Positions 17,576-26,558 are shown, numbered from the stretch's first letter. The stretch is 30,068 nucleotides of DNA from JAAYZQ01 sp041300865 (GCA_041300865.1 JBFYTF010000129.1:1-30068); one strand, 5' to 3'. Notes: generated from the sequence alone by a model not told the origin. Numbers and translations: made by a program.

Positions 17576-18567
17576 AAAAGATGACCTTTATCGCCTGGGT
17601 GCGCTACGACCGGCGGCCGGACCTCCTGGCCGAGCGGTTCGGCACCAAGCCGCATTACATCGTCGTTGGGCAGCAGGGCAAGCTGTGGCAGGCCCCGCTG
17701 CGCTATCCCATCCAGGCGTGGAAGACGTGGCGCCTGCTGCGCCGTGAGCGGCCCGACGTGGTCTATGTGCAGAACCCGCCCGTTTTTGCGGTGCTGGTTG
17801 CCTACCTCTACGCCCGGCTGCACGGCGCGCAGTATGTCATCGATTCTCACACAAGCGCCTTCATTGCTCCCCGGTGGCGGTGGGCGCTGGGCCTGACGCG
17901 AGCCCTGGCCCGCCGTGCCCTGGCCATGATCGTCCACAACCAGTCGCAGGCCAGGATCGTCAGGCAATGGGGAGTGCGCTACGTGGTGATTGGCTTTCTG
18001 GCCGGACACTACCCGCCCGGCTCGCCCTATCCCCTGAAGGACAGCGGGGCAGGGACGAATGGGCAGTTCAGCGTCGCGGTCATCAGCACCTTCGAGCTGG
18101 ACGAGCCGCTCGACGTTGTCTTCGACGCAGCCCGGCAAATGCCCGACGTGAGCTTTTACGTCACCGGCGACCCCCGGCGCGCCACACCGGAGCTTCTGGC
18201 CCAGAAACCGGCCAACTGCCACCTGACGGGTTTTGTGCCCTACGATCAGTATATCGGCCTGCTGCGCCAGGCAGGGACTATCATCGACCTCACCACGCGG
18301 GACCACACCCTGCTCATGGGTGGCTTTGAGGCCGTTTCGCTGGGCACGCCCCTGGTCACTTCCGATTGGCCGATCCTGCGCGAATACTTTTCGCAGGGTA
18401 CGGTGCACATTCCGAACAGCGTGGAGGGCGTCCGTGAGGGTGTGCGCTATGCCCAACAGCACGAGGAAACGCTGCGCCGGGAGATGGCGGACCTCAGGGC
18501 AGCGCTGGAAGCCGAGTGGCATGGCCAATCGGCCGAGCTGTGGGACCTCATACAGAAGGAGAAGTAA
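17572..18567 (+). CDS. GT4-like glycosyltransferase, short
   Basis: A 331-residue GT-B type protein, about 70 residues shorter than the other GT4 members here, mainly at the N-terminal acceptor side. It begins MTFIAWVRYDRRPDLLAERFG, then RPDVVYVQNPPVFAVLVA, QYVIDSHTSAF, VISTFELDEPLDVVFDAARQ, VSFYVTGDPRR, TGFVPYDQYIGLLRQAG and the donor-site block LLMGGFEAVSLGTPLVTSDW. ATGA overlap with the preceding epimerase fixes the start. The donor and acceptor are not determinable. The next gene starts 1 nt after its stop, with GAAGGAGAAG as ribosome site inside this gene's end. Confidence 0.82.
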   Translation: MKKMTFIAWVRYDRRPDLLAERFGTKPHYIVVGQQGKLWQAPLRYPIQAWKTWRLLRRERPDVVYVQNPPVFAVLVAYLYARLHGAQYVIDSHTSAFIAPRWRWALGLTRALARRALAMIVHNQSQARIVRQWGVRYVVIGFLAGHYPPGSPYPLKDSGAGTNGQFSVAVISTFELDEPLDVVFDAARQMPDVSFYVTGDPRRATPELLAQKPANCHLTGFVPYDQYIGLLRQAGTIIDLTTRDHTLLMGGFEAVSLGTPLVTSDWPILREYFSQGTVHIPNSVEGVREGVRYAQQHEETLRREMADLRAALEAEWHGQSAELWDLIQKEK

Positions 18568-18568
18568 C

Positions 18569-19891
18569 ATGAGCCCGACGGAGCAAAAGCGACCGGGTCC
18601 GCCCCCGCGACGAACCGGTCAGCGCCACTGCATGGTCGTCCACGCCTACTACCCCCTTGGAGAGACGCGCGTGCAGCGCGAGGCGGAGGCGCTGCTGAAG
18701 CGCGGTTACGAAGTGGACGTCATCAGCCTGCGCAAAGAGGGAGAGGCCGCCCGGGCGACGTTCAAGGCCACTCGCATCTATCGCGTTCCCGTGCGCCGCT
18801 ACAGGCGAGGCGGCCTGGTGGCTCAGTTTCTGGAATACGTGGCCTTTCTTCTCCTGGCCATGGTCCGCGTATCCTGGCGCCACCTGATCAGGCCGTACAA
18901 CACCATCCAAATGCACAGCCCGCCCGACTTTTTGGTGTTTGCCGCCTGGCTGCCCAAACTTATGGGCGCCAGACTCATCCTGGACCTCCACGATCTGATG
19001 CCCGAGTTCTACATGGGCCGCTTTGGGCGCGGGGCAGGGAGCCTGCCGGTGCGCCTGGTCCGCCTCCAGGAGCGTGTCTCCGGCCGCTTTGCCGACCACG
19101 TCATCACCGTCAGCCACCACTGGCGCCAGGCTCTGATCGACCGCGGTGTCCCGGCGGACAAGGTCAGCGTGGTCATGAACGTCGCCGACGATGCTATCTT
19201 TCGGCGTCCGGATGCGGACGCCGAGCCACGAGCGCCCTTGCGCCCGGCCGGGCAGTCGTTCAACGACCCGGGCCGGCAGGGTGGGCTGCGGCTCATCTAC
19301 CACGGCATTGTTGTGGAGCGCTATGGCCTGGACCTGGCACTGCGCGCCATGGCCCGGCTCCGCAGCGAAGCGCCGGATCTGCACCTCACGATCCTTGGCC
19401 GCGGCGACTACATGGAAAACCTGCAGCAGCTCGCCCAGGAGCTGCACCTGGACGGCCAGGTGGAGTTTCACGACACGCTGCGCCCGGCCGAAGAGCTGCC
19501 AGCCATCATCCTTCAGGCCGACGTCGGCATCGTGCCCTACCGCGATGACCCCTTCACAGACGGGCTGCTGCCCACCAAGCTTATGGAGTACGCGGCCCTG
19601 GGGCTGCCATCTATCGCCGCACGGACAACGGCCATTGCCCGCTACTTTGAGGGCACGATGGCCGAGCTCTTTACGCCCGGCAGCGTCGAGGACCTAACCC
19701 GCGTCCTGAAAGAGATCTATGACGACCGCGGGCGCCTGGCGGCACTGGCTGAGAGAGCCGAGAGCTTTAACCGCAACTACAATTGGACCAAAATCGGTGC
19801 CGAATACGTAGCCTTGGTAGAGCGGCTGGGAAGCGGCGAAACCTCGCCCCGAACCGCGTCCTCTGCCGGCGCGGAGGAGGGAAGCGCATGA
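18569..19891 (+). CDS. GT4-family glycosyltransferase
   Basis: A 440-residue GT-B enzyme. N-terminal CMVVHAYYPLGETRVQREAEALLKRGYEVDVI and DLHDLMPEFYMGRFG; C-terminal RLIYHGIVVERYGLDLALRAM, LTILGRGDYMENLQQLA, EFHDTLRPAEELPAIILQADVGIVP and the donor-site block PTKLMEYAALGLPSIA (E-x7-type motif). It resembles exosortase/EPS-cluster GT4 enzymes. ATG 18569 follows AAGGAGAAG within the end of the previous gene; the longer open frame from 18233 is a shadow. A 20-residue Ser/Gly/Ala tail ends the protein, overlapping the next start in ATGA. Confidence 0.88.
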   Translation: MSPTEQKRPGPPPRRTGQRHCMVVHAYYPLGETRVQREAEALLKRGYEVDVISLRKEGEAARATFKATRIYRVPVRRYRRGGLVAQFLEYVAFLLLAMVRVSWRHLIRPYNTIQMHSPPDFLVFAAWLPKLMGARLILDLHDLMPEFYMGRFGRGAGSLPVRLVRLQERVSGRFADHVITVSHHWRQALIDRGVPADKVSVVMNVADDAIFRRPDADAEPRAPLRPAGQSFNDPGRQGGLRLIYHGIVVERYGLDLALRAMARLRSEAPDLHLTILGRGDYMENLQQLAQELHLDGQVEFHDTLRPAEELPAIILQADVGIVPYRDDPFTDGLLPTKLMEYAALGLPSIAARTTAIARYFEGTMAELFTPGSVEDLTRVLKEIYDDRGRLAALAERAESFNRNYNWTKIGAEYVALVERLGSGETSPRTASSAGAEEGSA

Positions 19892-21072
19892 CCATCAAGA
19901 TCGTCCGGAGCCTCGACCAGGAGAGCTGGAGCCGCTTCGTCGACAAACATCCCGAAGGTAACGTCTTTCACACGCCAGAGATGTTCCAGGTATACGAGCG
20001 TGCGTGCAAGCACACGCCCACCCTGTGGGCTGCCGTTGACGCCCGCGCCGAGGCCGGTGCCGCGCCCGGCGCAGAGCGGATCCTGGCCCTGTTGTTACCC
20101 GTCGAGATCGTCGTCCTAAGCGGCGCGCTCCGGCGCCTCACGAGCCGGGCGGTGGTGTTTGGCAGTGTCCTATGCGAGCCGGGAGAAGAGGGCGATCAGG
20201 CCCTGGATCGCCTGTTGGAAGCGTACCGCCAGGAGGTCGATGGACAGGTGCTCTTTACCGAGCTGCGCAACATCAGCCCCCTGGACGGACTGCAGCCGGT
20301 CCTCGAAAGGCACGGATTTGCCTACGAAGAACACCTCAATTATCTCATCGACCTGGAGCGTCCCGTTGAAGAGATCCTACAGAACGTCGGCAAACGCACC
20401 CGCAGGCAGATTCGGCGTGGTCTGCGCGAGGGTGACGTCGTGGTCGGAGACGTGCGCGACCGCGAGAGCCTGGCCGAATGCTACGCGCTCCTACGCAGGA
20501 CCTATGCTATGGCGGAGGTGCCCCTGGCCGACATCTCGCTCTTTGAGGCGGCCCTCGACATACTCGTCCCCCGCGGGATGGCGCGTTTCTTCGTGGCCCG
20601 TGTGGAAGGCAATCCAGTTGCCTGCTCGGTGGATCTCCTGTATAAGGGCACGGCTTACGGCTGGTACGGAGGTATGAACCGCGAGTACAGCTCCTACGTG
20701 CCGAACGAGATCCTTACCTGGAAGGTCCTTGAATGGGCCGCGCAAAAGGGTTGTCGGATGTATGACTTTGGCGGCGCCGGCAAGCCCGATGAGGAGTATG
20801 GGGTGCGTGACTTCAAGGCCAAGTTCGGCGGGGAGCTGGTTTCCTACGGGCGCAACGTCTGCGTGCACACGCCCATTTTGTTGATCGCTAGCAAGCTGGG
20901 TTACGGCCTCTTCCGCCGGCTGGGGCTTTTTGGCTCCAAGTCCTCTACGGCGAGCGTTGCCGCGCCTTGCCCGAAACCTGCTATGCCCATGGAACCAGAA
21001 GCAGTGGCTGAGGGCTGGTCGGCGAATGGGTCAGGAGCACAGCCACAGCAAGCGACCGTAGACAGGGAGTAA
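19888..21072 (+). CDS. FemAB-like GNAT-fold acyltransferase
   Basis: A 394-residue protein of the FemAB/BioF2-like (Acetyltransf_6) group. The first GNAT-like half starts IKIVRSLDQESWSRFVDKHP and VFHTPEMFQVYE; the second has KRTRRQIRRGLREGDV, FVARVEGNPVACSVDLLYKG, YGWYGGMNREYSSYVPNEIL and the family ending MYDFGGAGKPDEEYGVRDFKAKFGG. FemX/FemAB proteins move aminoacyl groups from tRNA to peptidoglycan precursors, while relatives in EPS gene clusters have unknown acyl donors. The last 50 residues are disordered-looking. A strong GGAGGAGGG ribosome site precedes ATG 19888. Its position ahead of an ATP-grasp ligase and an adenylation-carrier protein suggests that it adds an amino-acid-like or acyl group to the polymer, which is inference. 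Confidence 0.85.
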   Translation: MTIKIVRSLDQESWSRFVDKHPEGNVFHTPEMFQVYERACKHTPTLWAAVDARAEAGAAPGAERILALLLPVEIVVLSGALRRLTSRAVVFGSVLCEPGEEGDQALDRLLEAYRQEVDGQVLFTELRNISPLDGLQPVLERHGFAYEEHLNYLIDLERPVEEILQNVGKRTRRQIRRGLREGDVVVGDVRDRESLAECYALLRRTYAMAEVPLADISLFEAALDILVPRGMARFFVARVEGNPVACSVDLLYKGTAYGWYGGMNREYSSYVPNEILTWKVLEWAAQKGCRMYDFGGAGKPDEEYGVRDFKAKFGGELVSYGRNVCVHTPILLIASKLGYGLFRRLGLFGSKSSTASVAAPCPKPAMPMEPEAVAEGWSANGSGAQPQQATVDRE

Positions 21073-21079
21073 CAGACAA

Positions 21080-22303
21080 ATGAAAACGGTACCGGCGGTT
21101 GTGACACCGCTCGACGAGCATATGGGCCTGGACATCGCCCGTTCCCTGGGCCCGCGCGGCATCCCCGTATATGGCGTCGACGCCTATCCGGACGCCGTGG
21201 GCCGGTTCTCCAAGTACGTTCGCTTTGTCCGCAGCCCGAACCCGGAGCGGGACGAAGCCTCCTACCTGCAGTTTCTCGTGGACCTGGGCAAGCGCTTGGG
21301 CAAGGCGGTGCTCTTCCCTTTGAGCGATATGCACGTGCTCCTCTGTTCGCGCCACCGCGGCGTCCTGGGCCAGTACTACGAGTTCGTCATGCCCAAGCAC
21401 GAGACGATGGAAAAGCTGACGACCAAGGACGGCCTGCGAGCAGCCGCCGAAGAGGTGAACCTGCCGACGCCAAAGACGTATCCGCTAAACGGGCCGATGA
21501 GCATCGAGGAGGCAGCCGCCACGGTCAGCTACCCGGCCATCCTCAAGCCGACGGAAAGCACCTATTGGCACACCGCCGAGTTCACCAGCCTGCTGCGGCG
21601 CGGCCTACTGCAAGGACGCGCCAAGGTCGTCCTCTCCCAGGATCCCGAGGAGCTGGTGGCAGCCTACCGGCGCATCGCCGCCCACGACGGCCGCCTTGTG
21701 GTCCAGGAGGTCGTACCCGGCGAGGACAGCCGCCTGGCATATATCGCCTTCTACTTGGATCGCAACTCGAAACCCTTGGGCATGTTTGCCGGGAAAAAGC
21801 TGCGGGTCATTCCGACGGGGTTTGGGTCCGCCAGCTACGTGCAGACTTTTCACGATCCAGAGCTTGAGGCCGCGGCCCTGGAGCTGCTGACCGCCAGCTG
21901 CTACCAGGGACTGGGCGGGCTGGAGTTCAAGAAGGACGTTCGCGACGAAACGTACAAGCTCATCGAGTTCAACACGCGCTTTGGCATGTGGGACGGTTTG
22001 GGCCCGCGCGTCGGGGTGGACCTGGCGCACCTCGCCTACCGCGACGCGCTACAGCTGCCGGTGGAGCCTCAGCTGGCCTATCGCGACGACGTGCTGTGGG
22101 TGGACTGGCAGCGAGATCTGAGGGCGGCTCTCGATTACCGCCGCAAGGGCGAGCTGTCGATCCCGCAGTGGCTGGGCTCATTGCGGGGCGAAAAGATGTG
22201 GGCCATCTACTCCCGAGACGACTGGCGGCCGGGGGCAGCCTTCACTGTGCTGCTCGTCGGCAAGATGTGGGAGCGAATCAAGGGAGCAGCAGTTCGCCGA
22301 TGA
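21080..22303 (+). CDS. ATP-grasp carboxylate-amine ligase-like protein
   Basis: A 407-residue ATP-grasp enzyme. The pre-ATP-grasp domain starts VPAVVTPLDEHMGLDIARSL; the nucleotide-binding core has YPAILKPTES (K156) and VVQEVVPGEDSRLAYIAFYL, and the metal-binding end has GGLEFKKD (E282) and IEFNTRFG (E296, N298). Members of this superfamily form amide or peptide bonds through acyl phosphates, in examples such as D-aspartate ligase or PurK/PurT. The acyl substrate and amine are not readable from sequence. It sits 7 nt after the FemAB gene and overlaps the deacetylase start in ATGA, so the three look co-translated. The role as a modifier of an amino sugar or a small building block is inferred. 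Confidence 0.82.
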   Translation: MKTVPAVVTPLDEHMGLDIARSLGPRGIPVYGVDAYPDAVGRFSKYVRFVRSPNPERDEASYLQFLVDLGKRLGKAVLFPLSDMHVLLCSRHRGVLGQYYEFVMPKHETMEKLTTKDGLRAAAEEVNLPTPKTYPLNGPMSIEEAAATVSYPAILKPTESTYWHTAEFTSLLRRGLLQGRAKVVLSQDPEELVAAYRRIAAHDGRLVVQEVVPGEDSRLAYIAFYLDRNSKPLGMFAGKKLRVIPTGFGSASYVQTFHDPELEAAALELLTASCYQGLGGLEFKKDVRDETYKLIEFNTRFGMWDGLGPRVGVDLAHLAYRDALQLPVEPQLAYRDDVLWVDWQRDLRAALDYRRKGELSIPQWLGSLRGEKMWAIYSRDDWRPGAAFTVLLVGKMWERIKGAAVRR

Positions 22304-23328
22304 GCACAAACCTCTGGAGCTCTAACACCCCGGAAAGGTTCTGGCTCCTGCAGACAGCCGAGAACGGCGAGCCCGCCGCGTCGCACGAGCAGTGGCAGGC
22401 GGCCATTGCCCGGTCCGTCCACGTCCTGGGGCCGCCGTTCGCAGTGGTCAGGACGGAGCAAGGCGCCGTCGACATCGACGCCATCCTTCTTCAGACCCTC
22501 GGAGAAGGGCAGTTTGGGCCACACCATTGGCGCCTGAGCCCCACCCGGCGCGCCTACTACACGCTGAAGCCCTTCCTGCCCCGCTCACTGACACGGGGGC
22601 TACGCCGGCTCTCCAGCCGGCCCATGCAAAGCCGGTCGGGCCTGGGCTGGCCCATCGAGGAACGCTATGCCCGCTTCCAGTGGCAAGTCGCCAGGCAGTT
22701 GCTGGCCGTGACGGGCAGGGCGTCGTTGTCGTTTCGATTCTTCTGGCCACACGGCCGCGCGTATGCGTTGGTGCTCACCCACGACGTCGAAACAGCGCAG
22801 GGGCAGAGCTACGTCCGAACGGTGGCCGACCTGGAAGAGCGCCTCGGCTTTCGCTCGTCTTTCAACTTTGTCCCCGAGCGCTATAAGTTAGACTGCTCAT
22901 TGCTGTCCGAGCTTCGCGAACGCGGCTTCGAGATCGGCGTGCACGGGTTGCGGCACGACGGCAAGCTGTTCCGCTCGCACGCCGAGTGGACCCGCCGCGT
23001 GGCGCGCATCAACACCGCTCTCGAGAACCTGGATGCCCGAGGGTTTCGCACGCCGCTCACCCATCGCCAGCCAGAGTGGATGCAGGACCTGCAGATGGAG
23101 TACGATCTCTCGTTTTTCGATACAGATCCCTACGAGCCGATGCCCGGCGGCACCATGAGTCTCTGGCCCTTTGAGCTGGGCCACTTCCTGGAGCTGCCCT
23201 ATACGCTGGTACAGGATTATACCCTCACCTCCGTCCTGGGCGAGGACTCGCCGCGGCTGTGGCTGGAAAAGATCGACTTCCTGCGAGAATACCATGGCAT
23301 GGCCCTGCTCAACACCCATCCCGATTAA
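22300..23328 (+). CDS. Polysaccharide deacetylase-like protein, cut short by an in-frame TAA
   Basis: The 342 residues up to the stop carry the NodB-type metal-binding motifs: LTHDVETAQG (H161, D162, E164) and GVHGLRHDG (H215-x3-H219), then RTPLTHRQPEWM. Such enzymes remove N-acetyl groups from glycans. The frame hits TAA at 23326-23328 right after NTHPD, where the family normally has HPDY. The same frame then stays open to a TGA at 23668-23670, reads the usual family C-terminus, and ends in an ATGA overlap with the next gene. A Tyr codon has apparently become TAA, by a real nonsense mutation or a sequencing/assembly error. Translation, if it stops here, loses about 113 residues but keeps the named metal-binding motifs. 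Start ATG 22300 is fixed by the ATGA overlap. Confidence 0.85.
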   Translation: MSTNLWSSNTPERFWLLQTAENGEPAASHEQWQAAIARSVHVLGPPFAVVRTEQGAVDIDAILLQTLGEGQFGPHHWRLSPTRRAYYTLKPFLPRSLTRGLRRLSSRPMQSRSGLGWPIEERYARFQWQVARQLLAVTGRASLSFRFFWPHGRAYALVLTHDVETAQGQSYVRTVADLEERLGFRSSFNFVPERYKLDCSLLSELRERGFEIGVHGLRHDGKLFRSHAEWTRRVARINTALENLDARGFRTPLTHRQPEWMQDLQMEYDLSFFDTDPYEPMPGGTMSLWPFELGHFLELPYTLVQDYTLTSVLGEDSPRLWLEKIDFLREYHGMALLNTHPD

Positions 23329-23670
23329 CTGCGCGAGGACAGGACCGGGGCAGTGTACCTCGACTTTCTACGGGCCGTGAGAGACAGGGGCGGCTATTGG
23401 CACGCCCTCCCCGGCGAGGTTGCCCGCTGGTGGCGAGCGCGAGCCGCCAGCGGCACCGGCGCGCCAGGTGATGGGGGCGGTGCACAGCTTGACTCGACGG
23501 CGGTTCTGGCCGGCCTGGAGCCAGGTGAGATCCGGCTGGAAACCGGTGTGCTGGTGGTGGGCCCCCGGGCAAGGCGCCACGTCGAAGCCGAGAGGGAACC
23601 GGCTATCCGAGCCGCGGCCGCGCAGGCCTTGTTCCGGAGTATGCCCGTGAAGCCAGGAGTGCAGACATGA
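23329..23670 (+). pseudogene. Displaced C-terminal part of the deacetylase
   Basis: 113 codons in the same frame as the deacetylase, separated from it only by the TAA at 23326-23328. They read LREDRTGAVYLDFLRAVRDR and YWHALPGEVARWWRAR, the expected continuation of a polysaccharide deacetylase, then a tail ending at TGA 23668-23670, overlapped by the next gene's ATG in ATGA as elsewhere in this operon. A GTG at 23353 could begin a separate short frame, but no ribosome site supports it. Counted as the rest of one gene, not as an independent protein. Confidence 0.8.
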
Positions 23671-26558
23671 GCGGGATGCCAGAACTCGACTCTCCCGGCC
23701 TGCAAGAACAAGCAGCCATCAGGGGTCGCGCGTACCATCCCAAGGGCGGCCATATACCGTTCGCCGCGGAGGACATCGCGCAATCGCTCAGCAAGCGCTT
23801 CGAGGAGCAGGTACGTAAGCATGGCAGCCGGGTAGCGATCAAGGTCCACCAAGAGGACCACATGGCCGACGGCCGGGAATGGACTTATGCTGAGCTAAAT
23901 CGTGCAGCCAACCGCCTGGCCCACGCGATCCTATCCCGAGGCCGCGACAAGGCGACCGTAGTGGCGCTCCTCCTCGACAAGGTCATGCCTACCGTGGCTG
24001 CCATCCTAGGGGCGCTGAAGGCCGGTCACACCTTTGTGACCCTCGATCCCGACTATCCTCCCGAGCGGCTGGCATACATGCTGCGCCATTCGGGTGCCGA
24101 GCTCGTGCTAACCGCTTCCGGGAGAGCCGACCCCGGCAGCCTGGCGGGTCACGATCTCGCCGCGCGCCTGGGAGTGGGGCCCGAGCAACTGATCGACGTG
24201 GACGAAGCATTGGAGCCAGCAGCGGGCTTTGCGCCCGAGAACCCCAGCCTGGAGGTGTCGCCGGAGACACTGGCCTACATCATCTATACGTCGGGCTCCA
24301 CCGGCCAGCCCAAGGGGATTGCCTTTGATCACCGCAGCGTTCTGGCCGGCATCAGGAACTATACCAACGCATTTCACATCAGCCATGCCGACCGGCTGAC
24401 CCTCCTCCATTCTATCAGCTTTTCCTCGGCGATGGTCGACATTTTCTGCGCTCTGCTCAACGGGAGCAGCCTTTATCCCTGGAACGTCAAGAAGGAAGGT
24501 CTCGGCGGCTTGGAGCAGTGGCTGGCTGACGAAGAGGTGACCATCTGCGACTGGGTGCCAACTCCTTTCCGTTACTTTGTGGACGCCTTGAGCGGCGAGA
24601 CCCGCTTTCCTCACCTCCGCCTGTTGGTGTTGGCCAGCGAAGCAGTCACCAGGCGAGAGGTCGAGCTGTACCGGGAACACTTTGCCCCGGGCTGCATCCT
24701 GGTCAACCGCCTGGGTGCGACAGAGACCTATAACTACCGCCTCTACTTCCTGGACCACGACACCGCCGTGGCGGGCAACCTCGTACCGGCTGGCTATCCC
24801 GTGCCGGATAAGCAAGTGCTGTTGTTCGACGATGCCGGCCAGGAGATTGGCCCTGGCCAGCCGGGCGAGATTGTCGTCAAGAGCAGGTACCTGGCCCGGG
24901 GCTATTGGCGGCAGCCAGAGCTCACCCGGGCCGCCTTCCGGCCGGGTCCAGCGGGAGGCGATGAGCGGCTGTACTGGACGGGGGATCTGGGGCTGATGCA
25001 CGCCGATGGCCTGCTGGAGTACCTGGGGCGCAAGGACTTTCAGGTCAAGATCCGGGGTTTTCGCATCGAGGTGGCCGAGATCGAGCGGGCACTGCTGGCG
25101 ATAGACGGTATTGAGGACGCGGTGGTGGTGGCCGAGCCCACGAACGCCGCGGACTTTTCCGGACGCTTCGTGGCCGCGGGGCCCGGCAGCTACGGCGCGA
25201 CGGAAAGCAGCGCCGGTGAACAGCGTCTCGTGGGCTATGTCATCCCCTCTGACGGGCGCGCTCCATCAGGGCGAGAGCTGCGGGAAAGCCTGGCGCGAAG
25301 CCTGCCCGACTACATGATCCCGGCCGCCTTTGTGACTCTCGATGAGCTACCCCTGACCTCCAGCGGCAAGGTGGACCGCAATGCTCTGTCGACCGCCACC
25401 AGAAGGCAGGAGCGGGAAGGGAGCGGCGGCGGCGACCAGGACGATCAGCTCGTCAAGCCCCGGGACGAGCTGGAGAGGCGCATGATCCACGCCTGGCAGC
25501 GGGTGCTGGGCCACCAGCAGATCGGCGTCCGGGACAACTTTTTTGACCTGGGCGGCCACTCCATGTCGGCCGTCCGCCTCCTTGTCGAGATCGAGCGCGA
25601 GTTCGGGCAGAAGCTGGCGCCGCCCGTCTTCTACCAGTGTCCGACGGTAGAAGGGTTGACCGAGGTGCTGCGCAACAGGTCTGGGCGTCGCGAGGGAGCG
25701 GACGCGGGGCAGGAATGGTCGCCCCTCGTCGCTGTGCAGACCCCTGCGGCCGAGAGGGCGGTTGCCGACTCCCGACCCCCGTTCTTTTGCCTGCCCGGCA
25801 ACCTGGGGAATGTCTTTACCGACCTTGGTGACCTGGCCCGGTTTCTCGGACCCGACCAGCCCTTCTACGGCTTCCAGGATGGGCCACAGAATCCGGCCGA
25901 CATTCCAACGCAGGCCTCGATGTATGTGCGCGAAATGCAGCGTGTGCAACCGCGTGGGCCCTATTTCCTGGGTGGCGTGTGCCTCGGCGCCGTCGTGGCC
26001 TACGAAATGGCGCAGCAGTTGGTGCAACAGGGCGAAGAGGTGTCCCTCCTGGTTATGGTCGAGCCGGCCCGGCCCTGGGGCCCGAGCCTGAAGGCCTACC
26101 TGAGCTTCGTGCGCTATCTGTACGACCGCTTCGTGCGACGCATTGGCTATGCGCGCCAAGGCCGCACACCTCAGGGGCTCGCAGAGCAAAGCGCGTTTGT
26201 GCGCATGAAGCTCAAGGTAGTGCTGAACGTGTGGGCTCTGAGGCAGTATGAGCCGCAGCCCTACTGGGGCTCGGTGCACGCGTTTCTTTCCGAGGGCTCA
26301 CTTCGCGTCCCAGACAATCCACAGTTGTCCTGGCGACATCTGGTCCGCGGAGAATGGTCCGTGCAGTCGATCCCGGGGAACCACGGCACGATCACAGGTG
26401 ATAACCGGATCGATATCGATCCGGCACACATGCGCGTCCTGGCTCAGAAGCTGAGGGCGGCCATCGATGATCAAATCCATCTAGATGTCAGAAAGGAGCC
26501 ACATGACTCCCTCAAGAACAGTACGACTTCCCGTCGAGAGAACGCCAGTCTACGCTAG
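23667..26558 (+). CDS. NRPS-like protein: adenylation, carrier, thioesterase
   Basis: A 963-residue single-module protein with no condensation domain. The adenylation domain (about 35-590) has YTSGSTGQPKG (207-217), NRLGATETYN, YWTGDLGLMHADGLL, RKDFQVKIRGFRIE and SSGKVDR with catalytic K568. At the place of the amino-group-binding Asp235 of GrsA, FSSAMVDIF (252-260) has Ser253. The carrier domain has LGGHS with phosphopantetheine Ser632. The thioesterase (about 700-950) has GVCLG with Cys772 in place of the usual Ser, H906 in PGNHG and E799 in the MVEP strand. By family logic it loads an acid as a thioester and releases it; the missing Asp argues against a free alpha-amino acid. It overlaps the previous gene in ATGA and the next by 56 nt. 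The substrate is unknown. Confidence 0.9.
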   Translation: MSGMPELDSPGLQEQAAIRGRAYHPKGGHIPFAAEDIAQSLSKRFEEQVRKHGSRVAIKVHQEDHMADGREWTYAELNRAANRLAHAILSRGRDKATVVALLLDKVMPTVAAILGALKAGHTFVTLDPDYPPERLAYMLRHSGAELVLTASGRADPGSLAGHDLAARLGVGPEQLIDVDEALEPAAGFAPENPSLEVSPETLAYIIYTSGSTGQPKGIAFDHRSVLAGIRNYTNAFHISHADRLTLLHSISFSSAMVDIFCALLNGSSLYPWNVKKEGLGGLEQWLADEEVTICDWVPTPFRYFVDALSGETRFPHLRLLVLASEAVTRREVELYREHFAPGCILVNRLGATETYNYRLYFLDHDTAVAGNLVPAGYPVPDKQVLLFDDAGQEIGPGQPGEIVVKSRYLARGYWRQPELTRAAFRPGPAGGDERLYWTGDLGLMHADGLLEYLGRKDFQVKIRGFRIEVAEIERALLAIDGIEDAVVVAEPTNAADFSGRFVAAGPGSYGATESSAGEQRLVGYVIPSDGRAPSGRELRESLARSLPDYMIPAAFVTLDELPLTSSGKVDRNALSTATRRQEREGSGGGDQDDQLVKPRDELERRMIHAWQRVLGHQQIGVRDNFFDLGGHSMSAVRLLVEIEREFGQKLAPPVFYQCPTVEGLTEVLRNRSGRREGADAGQEWSPLVAVQTPAAERAVADSRPPFFCLPGNLGNVFTDLGDLARFLGPDQPFYGFQDGPQNPADIPTQASMYVREMQRVQPRGPYFLGGVCLGAVVAYEMAQQLVQQGEEVSLLVMVEPARPWGPSLKAYLSFVRYLYDRFVRRIGYARQGRTPQGLAEQSAFVRMKLKVVLNVWALRQYEPQPYWGSVHAFLSEGSLRVPDNPQLSWRHLVRGEWSVQSIPGNHGTITGDNRIDIDPAHMRVLAQKLRAAIDDQIHLDVRKEPHDSLKNSTTSRRENASLR

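Noticed and set aside
23326..23328. Recoding of the deacetylase stop (selenocysteine or pyrrolysine)
   Set aside because: Those use UGA and UAG; this codon is TAA, which ends other genes in the window.
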